A stretch of DNA of 64,000 bases from Lepisosteus oculatus (Eukaryota; Chordata; Actinopteri; Semionotiformes; Lepisosteidae): contig NC_090709.1 in assembly GCF_040954835.1 (NCBI RefSeq), positions 44,400,490-44,464,489 on the forward strand, read 5' to 3'. Position 1 is the stretch's first letter; each line of letters opens with the position of its first letter. Below are positions 42,576 to 55,650 of the stretch, in pieces. Below the pieces are notes generated by a model. It worked only from the letters and a program-made list of their open reading frames with translations. It was not told where the DNA came from and searched no databases. A program made the translations under genes and the position numbers.

Positions 42576-43980
42576 GACGCTACTACCTACAGTACCTGAA
42601 CTACTAAGAATTTATTACCCTTGATCTAGGAATGGTTCCTCAATTCAAACAAAATATCCCCAACGATTATAGTAGCATTTTTTTCACACATACATTCTTA
42701 GATACACAGTCACACTGTGTAAGAAGATAAAGACCTGTCTGACATGGAAACACAGGAGCTAACTTTACTCCCCTTGCCGTGTGAAGTCACCCCAATATCT
42801 GAGGTAAAAACTCCAATCATTGCTGACAGTAGAGAATAATGAACTGAATTTGAAATGTCTGATCTATTCTGAGTCAATCACACCACTGAGTCTCTTATTG
42901 AGCCCACATCACTGCAACCTGTCTCAGTAGAGCTCACAGCTCTCAGATTTATTCCCCAGCCCAGTAAACAGACTCCTTATTGATAGATAAACACCCCAAC
43001 ACCCCTCTCTTACCAGAACTAATAAGACACCTGATGGTCAAGTAAAATAAATAATCCCCAGTCTCTTTCTGACTAGACTCGAGAGCTCATTCAGGACACA
43101 CAGATATGCCCCCTGTCCTAGGAAGAGCCCCCCCTTCCAAGATAATAACCCTGGACTGAGAGGCTATAGGCATCTGCCCCAGATCTCTTGGTAACCAGAC
43201 AGGTGTGGTGACACCGGTCCATGAACCTCAAATTACATAATTACACATTAGAAATGTTGTGGATATTCCATATCCATATATGTTTACATTGCATTAACAT
43301 TTATAATTACGTTGCCTTGAACACCTATGAATCTGTTAAAAAAATTAATGTTGGATGGAGTCAAAGATACTACCAATGTACACTTCATCAACGAAACATT
43401 CGAGAGAGAGAAAAACAGCTGAAGCTAGACTACCTGTAATTACAACACAGTGCAGTTGATTAAAACCGGACACAGGCGGCTAGACAAACAAAGATCTCTG
43501 TTTATTGTGGCTAAACAACCACAATACTTTACATATGTCTGTGTCATCAGCTAGCTATTGTGCATATGAAAAAAACAGAATATATTCTACCACAGTGATT
43601 CTGAGTTGAAAATCACCGTAAGTCCTTCCCTCTCACAACAAAGATGCCTTCTCTCCTAATATGAATGGAAAAATGATGTTGAGTTTTTCTATTGTTTTGT
43701 TTGTCCAGACAGAACAAGTCCTGACTGTTCCTACCTGCTGACCCATCAGCCTGGCTGACATGTGAAGAGAAGCAGCCAGTTCTCAGACAAGAAAGAGGCC
43801 TACAGACCCCAGAGGAGCCCCTGTACCAGAGTCACACTGCTGCCTCTCACAAGAGGCTGTGTGTCTGTGAAGCTGCAGGGGAAAAGTACTGTCATTTTAC
43901 CATTATTCCCCCCCCCAGTATTGTACAGTGTGGCTGGCTTGTTATTGTTAAACTGGCTCTGCTCCTGATATTCCACAGTT
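42575..43980. other. Non-coding stretch
   Basis: No feature supported. The frame at 43762-44036 is not convincing. Confidence 0.4.
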
Positions 43981-43984
43981 ATTA

Positions 43985-45735
43985 ACAAATCCAGTGTCAC
44001 AGACTCTGCCACATTCTGACAGATGGAGAATAGCAAAGCAACTTCCCAAGAAATTCTACACCTGCTTCTGGGACACCCCAGTGGCAGACCTGGTGGAGGT
44101 GGAGCAAGAACTCTTCCGCCAGGGAAAACTCAGAAATACGATGAGAGAAGGTTTCATCTTCCTGCTCTGCAACTCAAAAACTGGAAGCTGGTAACATAGC
44201 TCTGTGTGGACATCAAGATCCTGAACAAGCCAGTGCCCAGCAGACTGAGGACCTCCCTGCCCCACATCATCAAGTGTGGAAGGGTGATCTGTCAGCTGGA
44301 ACCTCCAGCTCCCCTGTGACAATAACCGAAACGTGCCCATGATGAGCCTGGACCAGGAGAAAACCTTTAACAGAGTAAACCACAGCAATCTGTTCACAGC
44401 GCTGGAACACTTCAGATTCTGAGAAAACTTCATCTGCTGGATAGATACTGTACTCTGAAGTTGGCCAAAGGGGTCAACGTGAACAGACATCTTTGGAATT
44501 TCATCCCCCATGAATCCAGTACGATAAAAGTTTCATGTTTCACCTCTTCTCTATGGTCTCATTATAGAACCATTGGCAGAGGCACAGGGGTCCTCAAGAT
44601 CTCCCAGTACACATGACGCTGTTCCTGATTTCAGACAGGGGGTTGCAGAGTGGGCTGCAGTTTAGGGAGCAGTACTCCAGGGCCTCAGACTTGAGGCTGA
44701 TAAACAGAAAGAGCAAGGGCAAGCTTTTTGAACCCTGGAGGGACAGAGAAATGGCGCTAGAGAATGTCAAGCTTTGCATGGAGCCCCTAATGATACTGGT
44801 GGTTTCATTCCAGAGCAGGGACAACAAGTACATAAACTGGACAGAGAGGACCGTCAAGGTGAACGTGTAACTGGGCCTGTGGAAGACTCGCTCGCTGACT
44901 CTCATGGGGAAAGTGAGGGTGTTGAAGCCAGACACCCTGCTGGCTTTAGCTGACCTGGTCGTGGTGTGCCCTCTGTTAGCCAGACTCAGACGAGGGCTGC
45001 TAGGGATGGCAGAACAGGTACGAGTACATCACAAGGAACCAGATGTGCCAGCCGTTGAGGAAGGGGGGAGAGACGTGCCGAATTTCCCCCTGAAACTCCA
45101 CTGCATCTTCTTCTGCAACCTCTGTCACTAGGGGCTGGACCCAATCGGTCACAAGTACCAGTAATTGGTCAGGTTGTGGTTCTCCCTCCCAGTGAAGCAC
45201 CTGATCCAGTGGTCCAACACTGGGCCCAAAGCAGAGAAGCAACCGGATACCTACACCCACACCGTCAAGTGGAGCAGGAGGTATAAGGCCTCAAGACAAT
45301 CAGAGCATGGTATCAATAAAGGGCCCTGTACAAGGAAGGGAAGGAAGGAACTGGTCACCAGGGAGAGGCTGACGATCCCACAGGACACCAATGTAAGGAC
45401 TCAACCCAAAAAACTAGACAACATGCTGAAGGCCCTCAGCTGGATGACTGTGCACCAGAGCTGGTGACCAGAGAGGTCCTTCACAGGTACTCGCTCACCA
45501 GGAAATCGCAACGCCCCTGGGACACGTGTTTCATAGAGGAGACGCAGGAGCACTTGTTCAAGAGCTCGACCTTCACCAGAGCAGTGTGGGACAGAATGGA
45601 CAACACTGTGCAACTCCTGGGAGGGGGAATGGTTATGAGCTACCATCCATAGTGACACACTCGTCCAGCACCACACAGAGAGAAAGGCAGGAGAGGTGGA
45701 GGAGAGGATCCTCATGAGCCTCAAAGGCAGAATGA
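43985..45735 (+). mobile_element. Tx1/L1-like LINE ORF2 fossil
   Basis: Decayed frames follow the Tx1-type ORF2 in order: LPKKFYTCFWDT and MREGFIFLL (44040-44165), SLDQEKTFNRVNHSNLF (the RT A-box region, 44345-44400), the later RT and connection segments (44610-45000), and the zf-RVT-like HRYSLTRKSQRPWDTCF, EETQEHLF and AVWDRMDNTVQLLGG (45480-45625). Many stops and frameshifts make it dead. Its last few bases continue into the duplicated TRIM block, so the left duplicate (from 29938) kept only the very 3' end. Confidence 0.8.
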
Positions 45736-46331
45736 AGCACGACGTAGCAATGTAGCCTGGTAGGGTTTCATCACAGCAAAAGAGCTCTGGACAGGTCTTA
45801 GGGCCCCATAAAGGGGCTGAAGAAAACCCAGAAAAACTGTTCCTTAGTGCTTCTGTTGAGAAATGTACAATCGCAGTTTCAGAGCCAGTACTGCAGCCAG
45901 TGGTAACACCCAGGAGGCTTAGAGGGGCTCTTATTGTGTGAACCAGCCTCACTGACCATTTGCAAAATAGAAATACTGATAATGGACAATCACTCTGTTT
46001 AAGACATTTTACATTCTGTTGAAGTGTTGTTGTTAGAATTGTATTCTTTGTAAGAATTGTGCAGTAGACATTGTAATAAAGTGCATTTTCTTAAAAAAAT
46101 GACCCCACTGGATTTTCTGTCTCTGTCCATCTGTGTGTTTCTTACACAGCGTGACTGTGATGCACACAGAGTGACTGTCTGCAAGCTTGACTTTATGAAT
46201 TCAGACATGTATCAGAAAGTATCAGAGTGTGAATCAGTGTGTGTTAGAGTGTGTATCAGTTTATGTATCACTGTTTCTGCTGTGTGTTTGAGCTCCAGGT
46301 ATATTTCAGGGGAGAGCTGTTGTAGACTCAC

Positions 46332-49300
46332 AGTAGAAAAGATCTGCTCTGGACCTGGGCTCTGGAGTCTGCAGAATGCATGCTTCAGTCACAGGGGAGA
46401 CACACAGAGAAATGTCTCATCAGGGCTGCAGTAACAGAGTAACAGGAATAACATGTTCTACTAGACTGGGACTGTATCTCCCAGTGTAACAGAACTGATC
46501 TACTGTACTGGGTCTGTAGCCATTATTTTAACTACTATATTGGGACTGTAGCCCCTGTGAAAGCTTCCAGATATTTGAGATATTTGACCTAGAAATTAAA
46601 TTATTGACTGATAAACTGTTTTGATAAATACATTCACTGCACAGAAAATCCAGTAAAAATATAAGAGAAAAACAGGAAATATGTAAGCTATCCAGAAAGA
46701 TATCAGTGTGTTTCTCCACTAACCTGTCGTGGAAATCTTTATTGATTCCTTCTTGCAGATGTCCTCCAGTCGCTCTTTCAGTGCAGAGACAGCTCTCCTC
46801 ACTGCCTCAGGAGAGAAGTGTGGACTGACAGGGATACTGGGTGAGTCTCCAGCTCCACGAGGGACACAGACAGACTGGAAATTCTGCAGCAGGGAAGAGG
46901 GAGGAGTTTCCAGTCAAACACAACACACATTCCTGGGGAAAAGCCAGGAGCAGCTCTGTGTGAGAGACACCCTTCCGTACTGCAGAGTCACAGAGCAGTG
47001 ATGTTACCTGGAGGAAATGGATGTGATCCTCTGTGTGTGAGAGCTGGTTCAGCTCAGCATCTCTCCTCTTCAGCTCAGTGATCTCCTTCTCCAGTTGCTC
47101 TAGAAGTCCTTCAGCCTGACTCACTGCAGCCCTCTCTTGAGCTCTGATCAGCTCTGTGACCTCAGAGCATGTTCTCTTAATGGATTGGATCAGCTCAGAA
47201 AAGATCCTGTCAGTGTCCTGTACTGCTGTGTGTGCAGAGCTCTGAGGGAGGAGACACACAGTGGATTATTACACATGAAAACACTCAAACTACATTATGC
47301 TGTATGTTGTGTTTTCTAAGGGTACTGTTCAGTGTCCAACTTTGGAAATGTGTCAGTGTGTCCACTGCTCTGGTGAATACCCACTCTGAGTGACTCTACA
47401 GCCTGTCTCAGCTCCTGCAGCTCCTCCTCTCTCTCCTGGATTCTCTGCTGGGTTTGTGTCTGTGTCACCCAAAGCTGCTTCTGTGGAGAAACAGAGACAC
47501 TCAGGACATTTCTGCTGTAAGCGAATCACATCACAGAGACACCCCTTAGAGTCACCCTGGAAAATTCACACTCTGTACCCCTGATGTCTTATCCACATGA
47601 GACGTGTTTCCTGGTCCTGTCTGACATGCTCCTGTTTTGTGTCTAATCTACACTGGCAGAGTGTGCAGCTCAGCAGAGCACGAGTCACCACCTCCTGCTC
47701 GAGTTTTACACCTCACACCTGGGTCTCCACATCTGTATGTGAAGTGAAATCTAAAAACACAGAAATTATACCTGAAACACAATCTAGAGACTTCAGTTTT
47801 CATTCTGACATGTAAATATAGTGTCTGGACTTCTCTCTGCACCACAAAACAGAGGACTTCAGCAGTGCTGATGAGTCCGGTTGCTACTAGTTTGTGGCTG
47901 ACGTGCTTGACCACTGGCTTAAGTTCTGGACCAGGGAGACCATGTGTCTGACCACATCTCACATCCTGTCTGCTTCCTAGAAACATGTTCTGTGTCAGAT
48001 CTGACTCCAGCATGGCCCAGTGTGAGTCTTGTATTCAATAAAGCAGGTGAAGGTATTATACCACAGTTAACTGGTTTTTGTGTATGAAATCCACCACCTG
48101 CCTATTGGATCCCCTTCCCAGCACTTTATTTCATTCCTGTTTCACTGCTTTCTGCCCCATAGTCCTCAATATAATAAATGAATCCTTGAGTACTGATGTG
48201 GAACCAGTGGCCTTCACAACTGCTGCTGTTACCCCTATGTGAGAAAAAGAATCATGGCTCTGGACAGCCTGAACAACTTTCACCCTATATCCAAGTTAAC
48301 CTTTCTTGCAAATGTTTTAGAACGAGCTGTTACATTTCAGTTAAATAACCTATTTTAACCCCATCAATCTGGTTTCAGACAACTTCACAGCAAAGAAACT
48401 GGCCTGCTCAAAGTCACTAACGATCTTCTAATGGCTTCTGATTCTCATTCTCTTTCTATCCTCATTCTTACTGAACTCAGTGCTGCTTTTGACACCGTCA
48501 GCCATGACATCACACTTTCTTGTCTTGAGACTGTGTTTGGAGTTTCTGACACTGTTCTTAAATGGTTCCAGTCTTACCTCACTGATTACTTTCACTTTGT
48601 CTCTTGGCGATTGTAGCTCGGAAATTGGACTCATTAAGTCTGGTCTTCCTCAGGGGTTGACACTGGGCTTCCTACCCTTCATCATGTATGAGTTCTGATG
48701 ATACTCAAATCTACAGTACAGTACGTCCATCCTTAACTGACACTGACATGTCTCTGCTCCAATTGCTTCTCGGACATAAACACATGTATGACTCACAATT
48801 TCCTTCATTTAAACTGTAAGAAGACAAGTTTATTGGCCCAGAAATGCAGTAACCTTATCTCGGAAGGTGTGATCCTAGTTTCAGGATAATTTGGGTTTTT
48901 AATGTCTTTCTGCAATAGGAGTTAAGAAACCCTTCTTTGTGGATACAGGGATTAGTGTGATCATGGCCATTAGAGGTGAAATAAGAAACTATGGGCTTGG
49001 CGAAATCTTTGATCCTCAATGCCCTAACATGTTCTCTGATGCGTTCTCCGAGTCAACCTGGCTGGGCATTTTCTGCAAGAGAGGCACCAAATAAGATTAC
49101 TGGAGGTACAAGACGTCATCTGAGTGATCTGGAATTGTCCTGAGGGGCCTTGAATGAGTGTGGTGTTAGATATGTACTTGCAGGTGAGACAGCAAGCTCT
49201 GTTGCAAGGGAAAGTGCCTGGTGTGGATGGTTGCTGAGGGCAGTCAAGGGAGCTGTGAACAAGAAGGTGATGCAGATTAGGTGGTTGGTGATATGAGATG

Positions 49301-51172
49301 AGATGATGGGGCGGTCAGAAAAAGGGTACCAGTGGAGGGATCATCCTGTAGGATGGGGAAGTTGTCGTTAATGGTCCTGAGGATGGAAGGGGTGTTAGGA
49401 TGGTAGGGAAGCACCAATGACATGCACTTGTGAGGCCAGGGGTTCCTAATTGTGTTGATAATACTGTACCGCTCTATAGTTGTAACGCTTTGACTACTGT
49501 AACGCTCCACTCAGTGGAGCTTCTAAGCCCACACCGAACAAACTACAGTATGTCCAGAATTTGGCAGCCAGAGTCCTCACCAGGTCTAGTGCAAGTGACC
49601 ACATTACTCCTGTCCTGGAGTCCCTACACTGGCTTCCTACCAGGTTTCATGTTGACTTTAAAATCCTCGTGCTCCCCTAAATGCCTCTGCATGGTTTGAC
49701 AACGTAGTACCTGCCAGAGCTACTACATCCTACTCCCCACCTCACAACCTTAACTCTTCTAATTATGGTCTCCTGTCTGTCTCCAAAGTCAGCATTCTGG
49801 GTGACAGGGCTTCTCCTGCTGCGCCCCAAAGCTCTGGAATTCTATCCCTGTGGATATCATAACTCACCTTCCGTGGGCTCTTTTAAATTCAGACTCACAA
49901 TCTTCTATTCATTAAGAGCTTTAATTTACCTGGGTCTGTTTCTGCCCCTTTGCTTTTCTACTGTTTTATCAAACCCCCTTCTACTATCTCCTCTCACTGT
50001 GCATCTCTCTGTTCTGTAAAGTGCTTTGAGAAGCCATTGTAAAGATTCCATATCATAATATTTTTTTTATTAATAATAATACTATTGTGGTGAAATTAAA
50101 GTAGGACTTCATTAATGAAGGGTGCAGTCTGTTCTAGAGGTGTTGAGTGTGCTGTGCATTAATGACGGTGCAGTCTGTTCTAGAGGTGTTGAATGTGTTG
50201 TGCATTAATGAGGGTGCAGTCTGCTCTAGAGATGTTGAGTGTGCTGTGCGTTAATGAGGGTGCAGTCTGTTCTAGAGGTGTTCAGTGTGCTGTGCATTAA
50301 TGAGGGTGCAGTCTGTTCTAGAGGTGTTCAGTGTGCTGTGTAGTTGTACAGGTTCATCGGTGCTACATGAGGACAGTAAAGAGAGAAACAGTGAAGGTGA
50401 GGAGGAGGAGGAGATAATGAACAACAGACAGAAGAACAGGAGACACTTCAGAGATATAACCTGTGTGGATCACAGCTGAGTACATGAGAAGGACTCAGCA
50501 GTGGAGAGATACAGCATTACAGATACAGATACAGACTTTAACATCTTGTATAGATACTCAATACAAACTCAAAGTCCTCACCTGTTTCTCAGTCCTTCCT
50601 GCTGCAGCTGAGACAGTATCATGGCCTCTGTGTTCATCCATTGCACAGAGATAACAAACACACTTCTCATCAGTACGGCAGTAGACCTCCAGCAGTTTGT
50701 CATGAGTGGAGCAGATCTTCTCCTGCAGTTGTCCTGTGGCATCAGCTAGCTTGTGTCTCTTCAATGGAACAGCTTCATAGTGAGGCTGGAGGTGAGTCTG
50801 ACAGTAGGAGGCCAGACACACCAGACAGGATTTCACAGCTCCCCTCTTTCTCCCAGTGCAGACATCACACAGCACGTCTCCAGGGCCAGCAGGACTGTGA
50901 GCAGGAGAAGGACCACTGCACCCTGTCTCCTTCAATTTCTCTACCACTTCAGCCAGGATGGTGTTTCTGCCAAGATCAGGCCTTGCGGTGAAGGTCTGTC
51001 TGCACTGGGGGCAGCTGTAGATCCCAGTCTGATCTTCCTGATCCCAGTGGTTCTTAATACAACTCATACAGTAACTGTGTCCACAGAGCAGAGTCACTGG
51101 ATCCTTCAGCAAATAAAGACACACTGAGCAGCTGAACTGGTCCTGAGAAACTGAAATACTGCCTTCTGCCAT
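46332..51172 (-). CDS. TRIM E3 ligase-like gene, right copy
   Basis: Minus-strand exons are 51172-50582 (197 aa), 47480-47385, 47241-47008, 46883-46724 and, by alignment, 46391-46332. RING and both B-box ligand sets are kept. It differs from the left copy at scattered residues, for example Y for D just after the RING CSVCL and two residues fewer before the first B-box. Exon 5 has lost its acceptor: the left copy has ccccag, this one has cccctg at the same place, so normal splicing into exon 5 is doubtful; a CAG 24-30 bases inside could be used instead. The likely last exon is the SPRY exon at 37844-37177, which has a stop. It may therefore encode a RING/B-box/coiled-coil protein without SPRY, or be a pseudogene in the making. 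Confidence 0.8.
46445..46560 (+). repeat. 42-bp minisatellite, shortened right copy
   Basis: About two to three decayed units, against four to five at 30310-30530. Confidence 0.8.
48200..48860 (+). mobile_element. L2-type LINE reverse transcriptase fragment
   Basis: Frames show LLKVTNDLLMASD, ELSAAFDTVSHDITLSCLE, TVLKWFQSYLTD, KSGLPQGLTLGF and DDTQIYSTVRPS, the L2 reverse-transcriptase blocks including DD. It is interrupted by stops. It lies upstream of the L2 3' end at 49390 and may be the same copy, split by about 530 bp of other DNA. Confidence 0.85.
48860..49390. other. Unknown insert between two L2 parts
   Basis: No similarity recognised. Its position suggests an insertion into the L2 copy, but no target duplication is obvious. 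Confidence 0.4.
49390..50080 (+). mobile_element. L2-type LINE 3' end (right copy)
   Basis: Same fragment as 33480-34175: LAARVLTRSSAS-like, VLESLHWLPTRF-like, then gctttgagaagccattgtaa and an AT-rich tail. Confidence 0.85.
50105..50345 (+). repeat. 46-bp minisatellite, about five units
   Basis: Same array as 34195-34345 with two more units. Confidence 0.9.
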
Positions 51173-51874
51173 TATTCTGACAAGTAAAAACTGCACAGAG
51201 AGGAGCAGTAGAGACGGAGCTGCAGTTCCCCGAGCCACTTCCTTGATCTGAGCTGCAGGGTTGTGGTTGTTAGGGGGTGTGATTAGGGTTGTTAGAGGGT
51301 GTGGTTTAGAGCTTCAGTTATAAACCAGCTGCAATTTCATTTCTTTGGTGGTTATTGTTTGGGGAAGGTTTGGTGTCGTAGAAGAGGTGACTTACAGTGT
51401 TATTTTGGGCTGACAGATATTTTTTTTTTATAAACTTGGAGCATAATGGTGACAAACAAGAGGAGGCCAGCTGGCCCATCCAGCTGTTTAATCGTTGGGA
51501 GTTATTTAGCTCCAGGATCATCTCCAGCTGTGTTTTGACAAAGGGGTGTCACAGTCACAGCTCCACATGGTGCAGAGGATTTCACTGTCCAGGTGTGAAC
51601 TCTTACTGCGAGCAGTCCAGCCTGTTGTGTCTCTCTCTCCAGGCCAGTGAGCCCAGCCTGCTGCCTGGCTCTGTCCTGCAGCATGTGGGCCAGCAGGGTA
51701 CGTCCAGGGCATCCTGCGCAGTGACCCCCTCTGTGAGCCGCTGCAGAGAATCACGAGCCCATCTCTCCCCTGAGAGACGCTAGAGGAGCAGATGGACAGG
51801 GCAGTGTCATGTGGGTGTGACTGTGATCTCCATCCACCCAGCGTAACAGCGAGCCCCTGATCTCTGTGTGCAGC

Positions 51875-52345
51875 AGCTCGCAGTATTTCTTCCTAATACA
51901 GTAAAGGTTGTGCGGTGCATTGCGGTATGCAGTTTGCTGGCCAAAGATGATCGATAAGTGGCACTTGTGGAGCATTAGATGTTAGTGAAATGACTGCTTC
52001 ATTGAATCTGTATCTCTACTGTGCATGTTTAAATCCACTTCATATGGAATATTAATATGGAATTGTACAACTAAAGGGAAATTTTGGTGGATGAACATAA
52101 GAAAGTATAACATAATAAATACCTAATGTAATGCAAATGTCAGCAACAAGTGATCAGGAAACAATTTAACTTTACATTTTTATAATAGTGTATTTCACAC
52201 ATACTGCACTGTAGTAGCTTTAAAAGCCATACAGTCTCATACGTAATACATACCTCCTGTACATACAGTAGATTGTAGCAGTAGCTCAATATAAAAAATA
52301 CAAATTATACACAGTATTCCACCGTCTTCATAAATATTTTATGCA
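51875..52345 (+). repeat. AT-rich repeat family X, copy 4
   Basis: Matches 36105-36720 (gcggtatgcagtttgctggc, cagtattccacc and others). It belongs to the right duplicate. Confidence 0.8.
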
Positions 52346-52449
52346 TCAAATTTACTCTGTAACTTGCGGTGTTTATTTTGGGAAAGTGTTTATAGTTGCT
52401 TGTTCTAACTATATAAAGTTTATATATTTCATAAAAAGATCCTGGTCAG

Positions 52450-54075
52450 AGCAATCCTTTTGGCTGTAATTTTTACATTGTCTATATTTTGTCTTAATTC
52501 AAATTTCAGCAATGAGAAATCAGCAATTAACTTCAATTTATGATTATGAAAAATATTTCACATATACTGTACTGTAGTGGCTTTAAAACCATACAGTATC
52601 ATGCTGTATTACAGTTATATATACAGTATATAACTTACATACAATCTCACTGTCGTTCATTGCCGTGTGCGCTAACGTTTCGGTATATCTGTGTATCTTA
52701 TTTCAGGGGATTGGCGTGTGTGGAACAGCTGGAGATGAGACCCAGCGACCCAGAGACCCAGAGACTGTGGTGATAAAAGTTATTGAGCACAGAACATCTT
52801 TCCTCCTGTCAAAAGAATTTCATAAGTAGTTTATTCTTATTTGGGGAGAAACAGAAAATACAGAAAGAGTTTCTCAAGTTTAAGAGAGGTTGAACCCAAC
52901 AAGTTTATGTTATTCTGCTTTATATGTTCAGCTGTTTCGCAAACATACAGTAGCTTTTGAATAGTAATCGTCTCGTTATAAACTCACTTACAGGTGGATC
53001 TGCTTTATTCAAACTGAGGTTTCCAAAAATGCAACCAGGTACTAGATGATGTTTAAATAACAGTTGCAAAAAGTTTCACAAATCGCAATATTTAAAATGC
53101 CTGCAGTTTGAAGGCTCTGTGTTATTTGGTCAAAAGTTATTGACATCTGATACATTGTGTCTAATAAACAGACGTTTCAATAAGAAAGTGAAGGTTATGA
53201 AAACTGGAGAAAGAAAATGACCCTGAACAAAATACAAAAAGTTTGAAATTATTATTTGTAATCAATAAATTAATATTGTTAATAATGATCAAATACATTA
53301 TTATAGTTCAGTTTCAGTGGTCTTTTTAATACCACTTTGTTGTTCTCTATTATAATTATGATATATACAATAAATATTATAATTTATTGGAGAAATGGAG
53401 AAAGAAAATGACCCTGAACAAAATACAAAGAAGTTTGAAATTATTTGTAATCAATAAATTAATATTGTTAATAATGATCAGTTTCAGTGGTCTTTTTTAA
53501 TACCACTTCATTGTTCTCTATTATAATTATAATACAGACAATATCATTTTATGGCTTGTTGTAAAGACTTGTGTTAAATTGCCCCACTGGGGTTAATAAT
53601 GTATTTGATTGAATTAAACCAGTTGAACTGGTTTTAGCTCCCACTGTTAACAGTATTCGCACTTGCTTATTCATGTTTTTAATAATATCATTTAACATTG
53701 AACATGCTGTGATATTTAAAAATAATAAAAAGTCAATACAGTATACAAAATATTTACTATTTAAAAAGGAGTCATTTGTTAAGAAAACTTGTGCCCTGTG
53801 TGGGAATAAACACAGATCTTCAGGGTCTAAGAGACATTAACCAATCCCACAGTACCAACACACCACTCAGAAACATACAAGAAATGGATAGATCAAAATG
53901 TTTCCAAAGTATTCACGAGTGAATGTGTCAGATTGATTTCCAAAGAAAGTGGACTACAGTAATACTACCAGTTATATAAATAGATTAAATGATTTTGAAG
54001 GAAAGGGTTAAGAGCACACTGTAGCTCTTAGCTGTCTGGGCAAAGAAACTGCCTGAGGATTAACAGGAGCGTTAG
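52450..54075. other. AT-rich non-coding DNA
   Basis: No gene seen. It contains the tandem duplication at 53200-53545. Confidence 0.45.
53205..53545 (+). repeat. Tandem duplication of about 190 bp
   Basis: The block ggagaaagaaaatgaccctg to ttgttctctattataattat occurs twice (53205-53355 and 53396-53535) with small indels. Confidence 0.9.
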
Positions 54076-54078
54076 ATA

Positions 54079-54655
54079 AGGCTATGTGGCACTGAAATTT
54101 CGCCAGACTTAAAAATGGAAACCCACTGAAGCTCAGCAGGTGTGGCCAGTACCTGGATGGGAGACTCCTGGGAAAAACCAAGGATGCTGTTGGACGAGGT
54201 GTTAGTGGGGCCAGCAGGGGGTGCTCACCCTGTGGTCCATGTGGGTCCTAATGCCCCAGTATAGTGACGGGGACACTATACTGTAAACTGGCGATGTCCT
54301 CCGGATGAGATATAAAACCGAGGTCCTGACTCTCTGTGCTCATTAAAAATCCCAGGGCATTTCTCGAAAGGAGTAGGGATGTAACCCCAGTGTCCTGGCC
54401 AAATTTCCCATTGGCCCTTACCAATCATGGCCTCCTAATAACCCCCATTTATGAATCGGCTCTCCTCCCCACTGATAGCTGGTGTGTGGTGAGCGTTCTG
54501 GCGCACTATGGCTGCCGTTGCATCATCCAGGTGGGGCTGCACATTGGTGGTGGTTGAGGGGATTCCCCATTACCTGTAAAGCGCTTTGAGTGGAGTGTCC
54601 AGAAAAGCGCTATATAAGCGTAAGCAATTATTATTAATTATTATTATTAACACCT
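54079..54655 (+). mobile_element. Full-length 5S-derived SINE
   Basis: The most complete copy in the window: a 5S-like head with internal promoter (agctcagcaggtgtggccag, acctggatgggagactcctg), the conserved body, and the tail gtccagaaaagcgctatata followed by TTATTATT repeats. Confidence 0.92.
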
Positions 54656-55084
54656 CACAGGCCAGACCCATCCTTCCCCTGCAGAAGAAAAAAGAAAAAA
54701 GAAACAGACTTTCCACAGGAAAAGCCTCCTAAAACGCTGCCAGACCTATTTAACACGAAAAGCCAGCGGGTGTCCGAATGAAACCCGAACACAATAAAAA
54801 CAAAACCCCCAATACTGTGACTTGGCGGAGCTCAGGCGAAGACACACACGTTCCCTTCGGTTAATTGTGTGATTGAAGCGCAAGACGCAGAGCCGGACAG
54901 GAACGGGGCCTCGAAACCAAACGACGCAAACAAGAATGACGACCCTCAAACTAACAAGCCCTTTCGCCCGCAGCAGAAGGCGAGGCCGAGGCCAAAGGCG
55001 GAGCCACCAGAAAAAAAGGGGGGGCCCCTCTTGCAATTGTAACGTTTCAAGGTTCACATGGGCACCCTTGCTGCTGCTGCATCA
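54656..55084. other. Non-coding, moderately CpG-rich
   Basis: A 103-residue minus frame (55057-54746) has no domain. Nothing else is supported. Confidence 0.4.
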
Positions 55085-55228
55085 GGTCAGCCCCCCACCG
55101 TCAGGGACTCGAACCCAGGCCTCCGGCATCACTCAACATCTCCCTTCAGCCCAGCGGCTGCAGCCCCTGCTATCACAGGGAAGGGCGGTGACCTCACCGC
55201 ACTGGTAAGCCGGCTCTTACACACTCAC
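55085..55228 (-). mobile_element. tRNA-type SINE, minus orientation
   Basis: Reverse complement carries gtgtaagagccggc, accgcccttccctgtgatag and a B box (gggttcgagtcc), as at 18297-18500. Confidence 0.65.
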
Positions 55229-55291
55229 TGGTGGCCATAAGCGTTTCACTATATTAACAGGACAGCGGTTTTCGGAGAACCAGGGGGCAAA

Positions 55292-55310
55292 ATGAAATTC
55301 CTCCTGATCT
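55292..55310 (+). other. Weak candidate signal-peptide exon start
   Basis: ATGAAATTCCTCCTGATCT is followed by gtgagt, giving MKFLLI and a donor. This is the layout of a leader exon, but no following exon is found. The flanks (55255-56560) are CpG-rich and otherwise unexplained, apart from a dispersed repeat at 55535-55650 and a poly-G run at about 55438-55451. Confidence 0.2.
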
Positions 55311-55534
55311 GTGAGTACCACGTGTTGCCTCTCCCTCGCCGCTGCCTTTGTAACTAACTGTGCCGCGGCGTGTTTATCCCATTCCGCCTTGCCGAACTAA
55401 GGGGGGTCAAATACAGGGGTAGACTCAGTGCCATTTGGGGGGGGGGGGGGGAAGGTTTGGTCGGCGTTTATTTGGAGAAAATAACCCACCGTCTCAGAGA
55501 ACCGACTGACTCCCGGCTTTTTCCCCCCTCTCAC

Positions 55535-55650
55535 AGTCCAAAGACATGCTGGTGGATAATGTTGGATTCCCCCAGTGGTGTGAGTGTGTGTGTATGTGTG
55601 CCTGCCCAGCGACGGACTGGTGTCCCGTCCCGGGTGTACCCTGTCTTTGC
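55535..55650 (+). repeat. Dispersed fish repeat
   Basis: Shows cacagtccaaagacatgctg and gacggactggtgtcccgtcc, as in 62960-63185. Confidence 0.75.

Larger units (their letters stand above)
45735..52450. repeat. Segmental duplication, right copy (TRIM block)
   Basis: Partner of 29938-36900. Private parts are 47880-49390 and about 51480-51870. Confidence 0.9.
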
